The notes under the pieces were generated by a model. It made no database searches, was not told the origin of the DNA, and saw nothing but the letters and a program-made list of their open reading frames with translations. This document shows, in pieces, positions 48,650-58,597 of a DNA stretch of 64,000 nucleotides (positions are counted from its first letter, which is position 1; each line of letters begins with the position of its first letter). Origin of the DNA: Clostridium sp. DL-VIII (GTDB lineage: Bacteria > Bacillota > Clostridia > Clostridiales > Clostridiaceae); NCBI RefSeq assembly GCF_000230835.1, contig NZ_CM001240.1:1496501-1560500 (forward strand), written 5' to 3'. Made by a program: the position numbers and the translations under genes.

Positions 48650-50752
48650 ATGAATATAGGACAAAATAATAAAATTAATAATAATAAACTTCAAAGAGTT
48701 ATATTGTTTATGCTTGTGTTTATTATAGGTTATTTATTGCTTGTTACTGCAATAACACCAAAGCAATATAGCTTGAAGGAAGGGGATATCCCTAGAGTGG
48801 ATATAAAAGCACCTAGGGATATAGTAGATGAAAAGGCTACAAAAGAGAAAGAAGATCAAGCTCTCGAAAAAGTTGGAAAGCAATATACATTAAAACCAGA
48901 AGTAAAAAAGCAAGCAGAGGATAATATTAAAGCTTTATTTGATAAGCTGATTTCTTTGAGTAGTACAGCGAATTCTGCAAGCGGTGAAAGTGATAAAATA
49001 GCAGAGTTAAAGAAATTAACAGCATTTCAATTAACAGATGATCAATGTAAGGTATTGGTGAATATTCAAGCGGATAAGCTATCAGATTTAGAAGATAGAA
49101 TAACCAATATAGTTGATAAGGTTTATGAAAAAAATATAAATGAAAATGATGATGCGGCTCTTAGTGAGGCAAAAAACTCAAGTATGACTCAAATAGATGC
49201 TTTGAATTTAGATGTTGCAACAATCAATGTGTTAAAACAGTTGGTTCCAACACAGATAAATCCTGATGTCTTTTCTGATGAAGAAAAGACACAAGAAAAG
49301 ATTCAAGAGGCTCAAAAAGGTGTGTCAAAGGTGATAATAAAGCAAAATCAGACTATAGTGAAAGAGGGAGAACCCGTAACTCAAGATCAATTAGATATCT
49401 TATCTGATTTGGGAATGTTAGATAATCAGAATAAAACTGTATATATATATGTATATTTGGCAGTTGCAGTGTTTTTAGCTATAATATTATTTCTGCAATA
49501 CAATTACGTTAAAATGAATTACAATGATATATTTATGAACACTAAAAAGCTTACTTTAATAAGTACCATTAATATAATTTCATTGTTATTTGCAAGAATA
49601 ATAGGAGTTATATCACCATTTCTAATTCCTTTTGCTTGTGCTCCAATGATGATGACTTTGCTGTTTAATTATAAGATAGCAATTGTGTTAAGCACCCTAA
49701 ATATAATAATTATAAGTGCAGTGAATGGATTTGACGTTCAGGTTATAATATTAGGTATAGTAAGTTCTATATTAGGTGCTGCGCTGCTTAGAAGAATGCA
49801 GCAAAGAAATGAATTATTATATTCAACTGTATATATTGCAGCTATCAGTGCTATATTATCATTGTCGACAGGAATATTAGTTTCAAGCAACTTTAGTGAT
49901 ATTTTATTAAAAGGTGGAATTGCAATTGCCGGAGGACTTTTATCTGGTGTATTTGCATTAGGAATATTACCATTTTTAGAGGGAACCTTTAATGAAGTCA
50001 CATCTTTAAAGCTATTAGAATTATCAAATCCGAATAATCCACTTTTGAAGAAATTATTAATGGAGGCACCAGGAACTTACCATCATAGTATGCTTGTTGC
50101 AAATCTCGCAGAAATGGCAGCGGATGTTGTAGGTGCAAATTCTGTAATCACAAGGATTGGATCATATTTTCATGATGTTGGAAAAATAGAGAGACCATAT
50201 TTTTTTGGGGAGAACCAAATGGGTGGAGATAATCCACATAATAATATACCCCCCAATTTAAGCACAATGATAATAAAATCCCATGTAAGTGATGGACTTG
50301 AACTGGCAAAAAAATATAAATTGCCAAAGGTAATTCAGGATATTATAGCTGAACATCATGGAAAAACATTGGTAAAATATTTTTATTATACAATGAAGAA
50401 CAGTGCTGAAGATCCGAATGAAATAAAAGAATCAGATTACATGTATGAAGGCCCAATACCGAGTTCAAAGGAAGCTGCTATAGTAATGCTTTCAGATAGT
50501 GTTGAAGCTGCTGTAAGGTCAATTAAGGAGCCTAACAAGGAAAAAATTAATGAAATGGTTAATTTCATAGTAGATGATAAATTGTCATCAGGACAGCTTA
50601 ATAATTGCAATTTAACATTAAAGGATATAGAAAAAATTAGAGAATGTTTTTGCACTGTATTAAATGGAATATATCATCAAAGGATAGAATATCCAAAAGA
50701 AAAGATTAAAGATTTAAACAGTGAAAAAAATAAAACAGAGACTAAGGAGTAA
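48650..50752 (+). CDS. pgpH: PgpH, 7TM-HD c-di-AMP phosphodiesterase (700 aa)
   Basis: An N-terminal TM anchor, an outer 7TMR-HDED domain of about 240 residues, seven TM helices ([20 protein letters not shown] to [16 protein letters not shown]), and a cytoplasmic HD domain with [26 protein letters not shown] and [12 protein letters not shown]. It degrades c-di-AMP to pApA. ATG 48650 follows AAAAGGTGA; GTG 48641 lies in that site. Adjacent to ybeY as usual. Confidence 0.94.
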   Translation: MNIGQNNKINNNKLQRVILFMLVFIIGYLLLVTAITPKQYSLKEGDIPRVDIKAPRDIVDEKATKEKEDQALEKVGKQYTLKPEVKKQAEDNIKALFDKLISLSSTANSASGESDKIAELKKLTAFQLTDDQCKVLVNIQADKLSDLEDRITNIVDKVYEKNINENDDAALSEAKNSSMTQIDALNLDVATINVLKQLVPTQINPDVFSDEEKTQEKIQEAQKGVSKVIIKQNQTIVKEGEPVTQDQLDILSDLGMLDNQNKTVYIYVYLAVAVFLAIILFLQYNYVKMNYNDIFMNTKKLTLISTINIISLLFARIIGVISPFLIPFACAPMMMTLLFNYKIAIVLSTLNIIIISAVNGFDVQVIILGIVSSILGAALLRRMQQRNELLYSTVYIAAISAILSLSTGILVSSNFSDILLKGGIAIAGGLLSGVFALGILPFLEGTFNEVTSLKLLELSNPNNPLLKKLLMEAPGTYHHSMLVANLAEMAADVVGANSVITRIGSYFHDVGKIERPYFFGENQMGGDNPHNNIPPNLSTMIIKSHVSDGLELAKKYKLPKVIQDIIAEHHGKTLVKYFYYTMKNSAEDPNEIKESDYMYEGPIPSSKEAAIVMLSDSVEAAVRSIKEPNKEKINEMVNFIVDDKLSSGQLNNCNLTLKDIEKIRECFCTVLNGIYHQRIEYPKEKIKDLNSEKNKTETKE

Positions 50753-50759
50753 CATAATA

Positions 50760-51260
50760 ATGATATATGTAGACAACAGACAGGATAAACTGGAAGTAAA
50801 AGAGGAATTTATAAAGGGATTAGAGGAAGTAATAGAATTTGCATTAAAAGAAGAAGAAGTTGATATAGAATGCGAAGTTTCATTAGTATTTGTAGACAAT
50901 AATGAAATTAAAGAGATTAATAATGATACAAGAAAAATAAATAAGGAGACTGACGTACTTTCTTTTCCTATGCTTGAATATGAAGATAAGAAGGTTTTTA
51001 AGGAAGTATATAAAAATTATAAGTTTTCAGCAAGTGATTTTGATGGAGATGAACTTGTTCTTGGAGATATTGTATTATCTTTAGAAAAAGCATTAGAGCA
51101 AAGTATAGAGTTTAATCATTCATATGAAAGAGAAGCATCATATTTAGTAGTGCACTCAGTACTGCATTTATTGGGATATGATCATATGGAGGATGAAGAA
51201 AAACAAATCATGAGAAAGAGAGAGGAAGAGATTCTGGCTAAACTTAATATAAGCAGATAA
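50760..51260 (+). CDS. ybeY: YbeY endoribonuclease (166 aa)
   Basis: The zinc motif [14 protein letters not shown] (H-x3-H-x5-H) marks YbeY, needed for 16S rRNA 3' processing and ribosome quality control. [17 protein letters not shown] is the other conserved block. ATG 50760 follows AAGGAG, 7 nt after the pgpH stop. Confidence 0.95.
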   Translation: MIYVDNRQDKLEVKEEFIKGLEEVIEFALKEEEVDIECEVSLVFVDNNEIKEINNDTRKINKETDVLSFPMLEYEDKKVFKEVYKNYKFSASDFDGDELVLGDIVLSLEKALEQSIEFNHSYEREASYLVVHSVLHLLGYDHMEDEEKQIMRKREEEILAKLNISR

Positions 51261-51337
51261 AAGTCAATTTGGTATTATGGTATTAGCGGGTATGGTATTG
51301 TATTTAAAGAGTTAAATATGAGAAGCAGGGGTAAACT

Positions 51338-52039
51338 ATGAAAATAAAAAAAACATTAGAAAGCTTTAATAATGCAATAAATGGGATCATAGATACAGTA
51401 AGAACAGAAAGAAATATGAAAATACATTTGTTTGTAGCTTTAGGTGTATTAATTGCCAGCTTTTTCTTTGATATAACAAGAAACGAGTTTCTAATACTGG
51501 CAGTAACAATTACTATGGTGATAGCAGCAGAACTAGTAAATACAGCTATAGAAGCAACTATAGATATGACTACAAACTATTATCATCCATTAGCAAAAAT
51601 AGCCAAAAATGCAGCAGCTGGTGCAGTGCTAATCACGGCTATAAATGCATTATTAGTTGGGTATATTATATTTTGGGATAAGTTAGCTAAGTTTTCGTTT
51701 ACTACAATCAATAAGTTCAAAAATTCTGAACCATATACAATATTTATAGTACTAGTAATAGTGTGCATAGCAACCTTAATTGCAAAAGCTATTTTTGGAG
51801 AAGGAACTCCTTTAAAAGGAGGAATGCCTAGTGGTCACAGTGCATTAGGATTTTCCATTGCAACTGCAATATCGTTGATTACAGAAGAGCCAATATGCAT
51901 ATTACTTAGTTTTTTATTAGCATTCATAACAGCACAGAGTAGAGTCGATTCAGAGGTGCATAGTATTTTGGAAGTAATAGTTGGAGCAATTTTTGGAATA
52001 GTGCTGACCCTATTTATTTTTACTTTATTTAGACTATAA
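51338..52039 (+). CDS. dgkA: Diacylglycerol/undecaprenol kinase fused to a PAP2 phosphatase (233 aa)
   Basis: The N-terminal half is DagK (RTERNMKIHLFVALGVLIAS, then ELVNTAIEATIDM). The C-terminal half has the PAP2 motifs GGMPSGHSALGFS and SRVDSEVHSILEVIVG. Kinase and phosphatase of a lipid carrier in one chain could cycle undecaprenol and its phosphate. Such fusions occur in clostridia. Cdd, usual between dgkA and era in Bacillus, is absent. Confidence 0.93.
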   Translation: MKIKKTLESFNNAINGIIDTVRTERNMKIHLFVALGVLIASFFFDITRNEFLILAVTITMVIAAELVNTAIEATIDMTTNYYHPLAKIAKNAAAGAVLITAINALLVGYIIFWDKLAKFSFTTINKFKNSEPYTIFIVLVIVCIATLIAKAIFGEGTPLKGGMPSGHSALGFSIATAISLITEEPICILLSFLLAFITAQSRVDSEVHSILEVIVGAIFGIVLTLFIFTLFRL

Positions 52040-52315
52040 TTAAGATTTCTTATAATAAAGATGTTATTTTTAGGATAAGATATATGATAAAAAATATATG
52101 ATGAGTAGCATTAATAATGATGCAGAATATAAAATTAATGAATTATAATATACATGATAATTAGAGCAAGATAAATAAATTAGCATAGTAATGAGAATAT
52201 CACATTGTCAATTAACTTATAAATAGAGTATACTATTTGTAAAATCGTATAACGTTAGCTGTGCCTTTAGTACAATCATGTGCCTTAAGGTAAAGCTTAT
52301 TTTGAGGAGGAAAAA

Positions 52316-53206
52316 ATGTTTAAATCAGGATTTGTTACAATAGTTGGAAGACCTAACGTAGGAAAGTCAACTTTGTTAAATTATATAATGGGAGAAAAGC
52401 TATCAATAGTATCTAATAAACCACAAACTACAAGAAATAATATTCAAACAATATTAACTGGTGATGATTATCAGATGGTTTTTGTAGATACTCCAGGTAT
52501 ACATAAACCTAAACATAAATTAGGAGAGTATATGGTGAATTCTGCAAAAGAATCTACTAAGGATGTTGACTTAGTACTATTTTTGACTAATCCAGATGAG
52601 GAAATAGGACGAGGAGATAAATTTATCTTAGAAACCTTAAAGGACAAGAAATGTCCAATATTTTTGGTTTTAAATAAAATTGATGAAAATACACAGGATA
52701 GAGTGGCAAAAAGTTTAGAGATGTATGCAAAAGAATTTAATTTTGCAGAGATAATACCTATTTCCGCAGTTAAGGGAAAAAATGTCGATAAATTAGTAGA
52801 TCTTATGAAAAATGTAATGCCTGAAGGACCTAAATATTATCCAGATGATATGATAACAGATGTTCAAGAAAAATTTGTTGTATCAGAAATAATTAGGGAG
52901 AAAGCCTTGAGAACACTAAGAGATGAGGTACCACATGGCATAGCTGTAGACATAATTCAGATGAAACAAAATGAAAAAGGTACATATCATATAGAAGTAG
53001 ATCTAATTTGTGAAAAAGACTCTCATAAGGGCATAATAATAGGTAAGAATGGGCAAACCCTCAAAAGAATTGGGGAAACCTCAAGATATGAATTAGAAAG
53101 ATTTTTAAGATGTAAGGTTAATTTAAAAATATGGGTTAAAGTCAGAAAAGAGTGGAGAGATAACCAACTACTATTAAAGGAGCTAGGTTATAAGGCAAAA
53201 AAATAA
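52316..53206 (+). CDS. era: Era GTPase (296 aa)
   Basis: G motifs are clear: [22 protein letters not shown] and the SAVKG G5. The C-terminal KH domain contains [14 protein letters not shown]. Era helps mature 16S rRNA and couples 30S assembly to growth. ATG follows TGAGGAGG. Confidence 0.97.
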   Translation: MFKSGFVTIVGRPNVGKSTLLNYIMGEKLSIVSNKPQTTRNNIQTILTGDDYQMVFVDTPGIHKPKHKLGEYMVNSAKESTKDVDLVLFLTNPDEEIGRGDKFILETLKDKKCPIFLVLNKIDENTQDRVAKSLEMYAKEFNFAEIIPISAVKGKNVDKLVDLMKNVMPEGPKYYPDDMITDVQEKFVVSEIIREKALRTLRDEVPHGIAVDIIQMKQNEKGTYHIEVDLICEKDSHKGIIIGKNGQTLKRIGETSRYELERFLRCKVNLKIWVKVRKEWRDNQLLLKELGYKAKK

Positions 53207-53297
53207 TAGCAGGCAAAATTAGTGGTAAATGATAAGTGACAAATTATATTATTTAACTTGTCACTCATAACTTATCACTAAATAAGGGGGTGGTAGT

Positions 53298-54038
53298 CTG
53301 GCGATTTTTAAAACTAAAGCTGTAATTATTAAAACTCAGGATTTTAAGGAGAATGATAAGTTAGTTTGGTTTTATACAGAGGAACTCGGAAAGATTACAG
53401 CAGTGGTTAGAGGAGCCAAAAAGAGCAGGAGTAAGTTTTTATCATTAACACTGCCATTATGCTATGGAGAATATGTTGTGTATAAAGGGAAGAACTTATA
53501 TACTCTTCAAGAAGGAAAGATAATTAATTCATTTCAAGGACTTTTAAATAATTTATATAAACTTACCTATTCATCATATTTATGTGAGCTCATAGATATT
53601 GCCTGCACAGATAATGAAGAAAATATTGAAATTTTTAGAAATTTGGTTACGACATTATATTTATTAAATACAGATGCACTAGATTATGAACTGCTTATAA
53701 GAGCTTTTGAATTAAAGTTATTAAGAGCTACAGGATATTCTTTGACATTAGATCATTGTAGTATCTGTAGAAAGAAAATATCAGCTTCCAATTATATAAG
53801 TTTATCTTATTATGGAGGGGTGTGCGATGAATGTCCTAAAGAGCACGGGGTATTTATATCAAAAGGTACATACAATGCACTAAGATTTTTAATGAATATG
53901 AATGTTGATAAATTGTATAGATTAAATTTAAATGATGAAATAAAAGCTGAAATAGAAAAAGTTATTACTTTTTTAATAGCCAACAATTATGCAAAAAGAC
54001 CTAAAAGTTTAGATATGTTAAAGTTTATTAAGGAGTGA
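53298..54038 (+). CDS. recO: RecO recombination mediator with CTG start (246 aa)
   Basis: The conserved RecO N-terminus A-I-F-K-T-K-A-V-I-I-K-T-Q-D is encoded from 53301 with only CTG (53298) before it, and no ATG, GTG or TTG in frame upstream up to a stop. AAGGGGGTGG (53284-53293) lies at suitable distance. RecO loads RecA with RecF/R. The zinc Cys (LDHCSICRKKI and GGVCDECP) are complete. Taking the GTG at 53403 as start would remove the OB-fold strands. Confidence 0.9.
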   Translation: MAIFKTKAVIIKTQDFKENDKLVWFYTEELGKITAVVRGAKKSRSKFLSLTLPLCYGEYVVYKGKNLYTLQEGKIINSFQGLLNNLYKLTYSSYLCELIDIACTDNEENIEIFRNLVTTLYLLNTDALDYELLIRAFELKLLRATGYSLTLDHCSICRKKISASNYISLSYYGGVCDECPKEHGVFISKGTYNALRFLMNMNVDKLYRLNLNDEIKAEIEKVITFLIANNYAKRPKSLDMLKFIKE

Positions 54039-54044
54039 TGAATT

Positions 54045-54671
54045 ATGGAAAATGTAACATTAGAAAAAGTTGATATGATACGAGAAAGAACAGGTATTAG
54101 TTATGAAAAGGCAAAAAATGCATTAGAAATATGCGAAGGAGATGTATTAGAAGCTTTAATATACATTGAGAAGAATGAAAAAATATCAGAGAATAATAAA
54201 TATGCTGATGATGAAAAAAATAAAACTTCAGTTTCTATAGAAGAGTTAAAAGCATGGTTTAAACAAATTATAGAAAAAGGTAATGTGACAAGGATAAAAA
54301 TTAAAAAGGATGAAACTGAACTAATTGATATTCCAGTTAATGCAGGAATCGCAGCAGGAGTTGTGGCAGTTGTAATACCACCAGTCCTTGCAGCAGGTGT
54401 TATTGCAGCAATAGCGACAAAAATTACAATAGAAATAACTAAAGAAGATGGTTCAATAGAAGTAGTAAATAAATATGTTTCAGAAGTTGCCAATAATGTT
54501 AAAGATAAAGCAACAGATTTTGCAGATAAGATTAGAACTAAAGTTAATGAAGTGAAAAATGATGCTAATTGGCACAATAATGATTCGAAGCAGAAAGGAA
54601 CTACAGGTTCTGATACAGTATATAGTTATACTGTTAATTTTGAAGACGAGAAAGAAAAATCAGAAAATTAA
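54045..54671 (+). CDS. UBA-like/DUF4342 protein (208 aa)
   Basis: The N-terminal 45 residues are a UBA/EF-Ts-like helical bundle (EKVDMIRERTGISYEKAKNA, LEICEGDVLEALIYIE). The middle (VTRIKIKKDETELIDIPVNA) leads to a hydrophobic segment (GIAAGVVAVVIPPVLAAGVI) typical of DUF4342. It is commonly found next to recO in clostridia. Function unknown. Confidence 0.85.
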   Translation: MENVTLEKVDMIRERTGISYEKAKNALEICEGDVLEALIYIEKNEKISENNKYADDEKNKTSVSIEELKAWFKQIIEKGNVTRIKIKKDETELIDIPVNAGIAAGVVAVVIPPVLAAGVIAAIATKITIEITKEDGSIEVVNKYVSEVANNVKDKATDFADKIRTKVNEVKNDANWHNNDSKQKGTTGSDTVYSYTVNFEDEKEKSEN

Positions 54672-54870
54672 CTTATATTATAAGTAAAATGAAGAAAAAC
54701 AGATTTAAAAGTGATATAAAATAATTAAACAAGAAGTATTTGGTGAATTTATTTGATTTTTCTGAAAATTAAGTCTAGTCAAACAATAATTACATGATAT
54801 AATTAGAGTGTAATAAAAATTATTGAATGTGTGCCAAATATTTCTTGTAAATGTAGAAAGAGGGATAAGA

Positions 54871-55509
54871 TTGGAATTATCACCTAGGCAAGAAGAAATA
54901 GTATGTTTAGTAAAAGAAGGTGCACCAATAACAAGTGAAGCACTTGCTGAAAAAATTGGCGTGACTAGGGCTGCACTTAGAGCTGATCTAGCAGTACTTA
55001 CAATGATAGGAGTTTTAGATGCTAGACCAAAGGTTGGATATGTATATACTGGAAAGCCTTCTAGTGGATTAGTTTATCAACACATAAGCAAAATAAAAGT
55101 ATCCGAAATAATGTCAAAACCTGTGACTGTAAGTGAAGATACAATGGTATATGATGCAATCGTATACCTGTTTCTTAACGATGTAGGGACATTATTTGTA
55201 GAAAATAACGGGGTACTTACAGGGGCAGTTTCAAGAAAGGACTTCCTTAAAATTTCAATAGGGGGAACTGATATACATAAGGTACCAATTGGTGTAATTA
55301 TGACAAGAATGCCAAATATAATTTGTGCAAATGAAAATGACAATGCCTATGATTTAGCTAAGAAGATTATTGAACATGAAATTGATAGTATTCCAGTTGT
55401 TGATGTTTTGAAAAAAGCAGATGGAAAAGATGGGATTAAAATAATAGGCAAGGTTTCTAAGACCAACATAACAAAATTATTTGTTAAACTTGGAGAAAAT
55501 CAAAACTAA
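54871..55509 (+). CDS. ccpN: CcpN-type HTH/CBS repressor (212 aa)
   Basis: N-terminal winged HTH (LSPRQEEIVCLVKEGAPITS, ALAEKIGVTRAALRADLAVL), then two CBS domains (KVSEIMSKPVTVSEDTMVYD, VIMTRMPNIICANENDNAYD). The 212-residue length equals B. subtilis CcpN, which represses gluconeogenic genes and senses ATP/ADP. TTG 54871 follows AGAAAGAGGG. It stands directly before ppdK. The usual PpdK regulator (PDRP/YqfL) is not adjacent. Confidence 0.9.
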   Translation: MELSPRQEEIVCLVKEGAPITSEALAEKIGVTRAALRADLAVLTMIGVLDARPKVGYVYTGKPSSGLVYQHISKIKVSEIMSKPVTVSEDTMVYDAIVYLFLNDVGTLFVENNGVLTGAVSRKDFLKISIGGTDIHKVPIGVIMTRMPNIICANENDNAYDLAKKIIEHEIDSIPVVDVLKKADGKDGIKIIGKVSKTNITKLFVKLGENQN

Positions 55510-55514
55510 TTAAT

Positions 55515-55690
55515 AGGGTGACTACGAAGTCGTTAGGCATATGAAAGAAAATAATAGGTCCATGATGCGATGTATATTTCTAGTTAGATAGGAAGGATGT
55601 TTACCTCATAATGGGCTTTAGATCGAGGGTTAACATGCTTACGAAATAAACTAAAAGTATAGTGGCATGCTGACTTATTATTTTTTTATA
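55515..55690 (+). ncRNA. Structured non-coding segment between ccpN and ppdK, ending in a terminator
   Basis: The 176 nt have no reading frame and more GC than other intergenic DNA here. It contains a small GACTACGAAGTC hairpin (about 55520), a central GC-containing section and, at the end, GTTAACATGC (55629-55638) pairing with GCATGCTGAC (55665-55674) before a run of seven T (55681-55687). It may be a leader with attenuator for ppdK, a small RNA, or only the ccpN terminator. I do not recognise a known RNA class. Confidence 0.45.
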
Positions 55691-55752
55691 TGGTTTAGTC
55701 AGGCATCGATAGTAAATATATTGAGAATAACAAGAAGAGAGGGAGTATTGAA

Positions 55753-58380
55753 ATGACAAATAAGTATGTATACCTTTTTAGTGAAGGAAATGCTTCAATG
55801 AGAAATCTGCTTGGAGGAAAAGGTGCTAATTTGGCAGAAATGACGAACTTAGGTATTCCAGTTCCTCACGGATTTACTGTTACTACAGAAGCATGTAATA
55901 AGTATTATGAAGATGGTAAGAAAATTTCTGATGAAATTATCGACCAAATTTATAATGCTTTAGCAAAGCTTGAAGAAGTAACAGGAAAGAAATTTGGAGA
56001 TAACTCAAATCCTTTACTAGTTTCAGTAAGATCTGGAGCAAGAGTTTCAATGCCAGGTATGATGGATACTATTCTAAACTTAGGATTAAATGATGTAGCT
56101 GTAGAGGCTATGGCAGAATTAACTAAGAATCCTAGATTCGCTTATGATTCTTATAGAAGATTTATTCAAATGTTCTCAGATGTTGTTATGGGAATAGAGA
56201 AGAGATTATTTGAAAATAAAATTGATGAAATTAAAGAAAAAAAGGGTGTTGAGTTTGATACAGAATTGACAGCTGAAGATTTAAAGGAATTGGTCAGTCA
56301 ATTTAAGGAAATTTATAAGAAGGAAAAGGGAGAAGAATTTCCAAGTGATCCAAAAATTCAATTGGTTGAATCTGTTACAGCTGTATTTAGGTCATGGGAT
56401 AATCCAAGAGCAATAGTATACAGAAGACTAAATGATATACCAGGTGAGTGGGGTACAGCAGTTAATGTACAACAAATGGTATTTGGTAATAAAGGAGAAA
56501 CATCAGGAACAGGAGTTGCATTTTCAAGAAATCCAGCTAATGGTGAAAAAGCTATTTATGGTGAATATTTGATGAATGCACAAGGTGAAGATGTTGTTGC
56601 TGGTATTAGAACACCACTTGTAATTGGAAAGTTAAAAGAACAAAATCCAGAAATATATGCTCAATTTGAAGGAATCGTTAATACTCTTGAAAATCATTAT
56701 AAAGATATGCAAGACATGGAATTCACAATAGAAGAAGGTAAGTTGTACTTCTTACAAACTAGAAATGGTAAGAGAACTGCTCAGTCTGCTTTAAAAATTG
56801 CAGTTGATTTAGTTGAGGAGGGAATGCTTACTAAAGAAGAGGCAATATTAAAAGTTGAACCAAAACAATTAGATACATTATTACATCCAGCATTCTATAC
56901 TGAAGATTTAAAGAAAGCTACTCCAATTGCAAAAGGATTACCAGCATCTCCAGGAGCTGCATGCGGTAAGATTGCATTTACTGCTGATGAGGCTAAAGAT
57001 AGAGCAGCACTTGGTGAAGATGTAGTTCTTGTAAGACTTGAAACTTCTCCAGAAGATATCGAAGGTATGATAGCTGCACAAGGTATTCTTACAGTAAGAG
57101 GAGGGATGACTTCTCATGCAGCAGTTGTTGCAAGAGGAATGGGAACTTGCTGTGTAGCAGGATGCGGAGCTATTAAAGTCGATGAGGAAAAGAGAATAAT
57201 AGAAGTCGACGGAAAAGTTTATACACCTGATGATTATATTTCAATTGATGGTACTAGTGGTAATGTATATGGAGAAAAGATAAAGACAGTTACACCAGAA
57301 ATATCAGGTCATTTTGCAACATTCATGGAATGGGCTGATGAAATAAGAAAATTAAAAGTCAGAGCTAATGCAGATAGTCCAAGAGATGCAAAGCAAGCAG
57401 TTGAATTTGGAGCACAAGGAATAGGGCTTTGTAGAACAGAGCATATGTTCTTTGCAGAAGATAGAATAATGGCAGTAAGACAAATGATTACATCTAAAGA
57501 TGTAGAACAAAGAAAAGTAGCTTTAGATAAGATATTACCAATGCAAAAATCAGATTTTGTAGGAATTTATGAAGAAATGGGTGAAAGACCAGTTACTATA
57601 AGATTATTGGATCCACCTTTACATGAATTCTTACCAACTGCAGATCAAGATATTAAGGATTTAGCAAAGGAAATTGGTATAACTTACGAGGAATTAAAAG
57701 CTACAGTTTCTGAATTACATGAGTTTAATCCAATGATGGGTCATAGAGGCTGCCGTCTTGCAGTATCTTATCCAGAAATTGCTGAAATGCAGGCAAGAGC
57801 AATTATAGAAGCAGCTATAGAGGTTAAAAAGGATAAGGGATATAACATTACTCCAGAAATAATGATTCCATTAGTTGGAGAAATTAAAGAATTGAAATAT
57901 GTTAAAGATGTTATAGTAAAGACTGTAGAAGAAGTTATGAAAGAAAAAGGAGTGACTTTAGAATACAAGGTTGGTACTATGATTGAAATACCAAGAGCAG
58001 CTTTAACAGCTGATGAAATAGCTAAAGAAGCAGAATTCTTCTCTTTTGGTACAAATGATTTAACTCAAATGACTTTTGGATTCTCAAGAGATGATGCAGC
58101 TAAATTCTTATCTGCTTATTATGATAAGAAGATATATGAACAAGATCCATTTGCTAAACTAGATCAAACAGGAGTTGGTTCTTTAATTAAGATAGCAGTA
58201 GAAAAAGGAAAGGCCACTCGCCCAGACATTCACTTGGGAATTTGCGGAGAGCACGGTGGAGATCCATCATCAATTGAATTCTGCCATAATACAGGTCTTG
58301 ACTATGTATCATGCTCACCATTTAGAGTACCACTTGCAAGACTTGCAGCAGCACAAGCACAAGTTAAAAAGCCAAGATAA
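55753..58380 (+). CDS. ppdK: Pyruvate, phosphate dikinase (875 aa)
   Basis: It interconverts pyruvate, ATP and Pi with PEP, AMP and PPi. N-terminal ATP-grasp (GGKGANLAEMTNLGIPVPHG), the phospho-His in GGMTSHAAVVARGMGTCC and the C-terminal PEP/pyruvate barrel (GLCRTEHMF, GTNDLTQMTFGFSRDDA, with Cys in the GICGEHGGDPSS loop) are all present. Length is standard. ATG follows GAGAGGGAG. Probably controlled by CcpN. Confidence 0.97.
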   Translation: MTNKYVYLFSEGNASMRNLLGGKGANLAEMTNLGIPVPHGFTVTTEACNKYYEDGKKISDEIIDQIYNALAKLEEVTGKKFGDNSNPLLVSVRSGARVSMPGMMDTILNLGLNDVAVEAMAELTKNPRFAYDSYRRFIQMFSDVVMGIEKRLFENKIDEIKEKKGVEFDTELTAEDLKELVSQFKEIYKKEKGEEFPSDPKIQLVESVTAVFRSWDNPRAIVYRRLNDIPGEWGTAVNVQQMVFGNKGETSGTGVAFSRNPANGEKAIYGEYLMNAQGEDVVAGIRTPLVIGKLKEQNPEIYAQFEGIVNTLENHYKDMQDMEFTIEEGKLYFLQTRNGKRTAQSALKIAVDLVEEGMLTKEEAILKVEPKQLDTLLHPAFYTEDLKKATPIAKGLPASPGAACGKIAFTADEAKDRAALGEDVVLVRLETSPEDIEGMIAAQGILTVRGGMTSHAAVVARGMGTCCVAGCGAIKVDEEKRIIEVDGKVYTPDDYISIDGTSGNVYGEKIKTVTPEISGHFATFMEWADEIRKLKVRANADSPRDAKQAVEFGAQGIGLCRTEHMFFAEDRIMAVRQMITSKDVEQRKVALDKILPMQKSDFVGIYEEMGERPVTIRLLDPPLHEFLPTADQDIKDLAKEIGITYEELKATVSELHEFNPMMGHRGCRLAVSYPEIAEMQARAIIEAAIEVKKDKGYNITPEIMIPLVGEIKELKYVKDVIVKTVEEVMKEKGVTLEYKVGTMIEIPRAALTADEIAKEAEFFSFGTNDLTQMTFGFSRDDAAKFLSAYYDKKIYEQDPFAKLDQTGVGSLIKIAVEKGKATRPDIHLGICGEHGGDPSSIEFCHNTGLDYVSCSPFRVPLARLAAAQAQVKKPR

Positions 58381-58410
58381 ATTTAGAAATAAAAATATAA
58401 AAATATAATA

Positions 58411-58463
58411 AAAGTTAGTTCTTTTTATATAAATTAATTATTTAAAAGAACTAACTTTATTTT
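58411..58463 (+). terminator. Terminator of ppdK
   Basis: AAAGTTAGTTCTTTT (58411-58425) and AAAAGAACTAACTTT (58444-58458) form a 15-bp stem followed by ATTTTTG. Confidence 0.9.
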
Positions 58464-58597
58464 TGTCTAAAAGATGAATAACATGAAATATGATCTTGAG
58501 GCTATAAAAGATATTGTTAAAGATAAAAGAATAGAACATAGCTGAATATCCATAATATGATTTAGATAACATCTTAGATTATGTTATAGGTATTTTA

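Noticed and set aside
53403..54038. recO starting at GTG 53403
   Set aside because: It would drop the conserved N-terminal OB-fold. The frame upstream codes typical RecO sequence back to CTG 53298.
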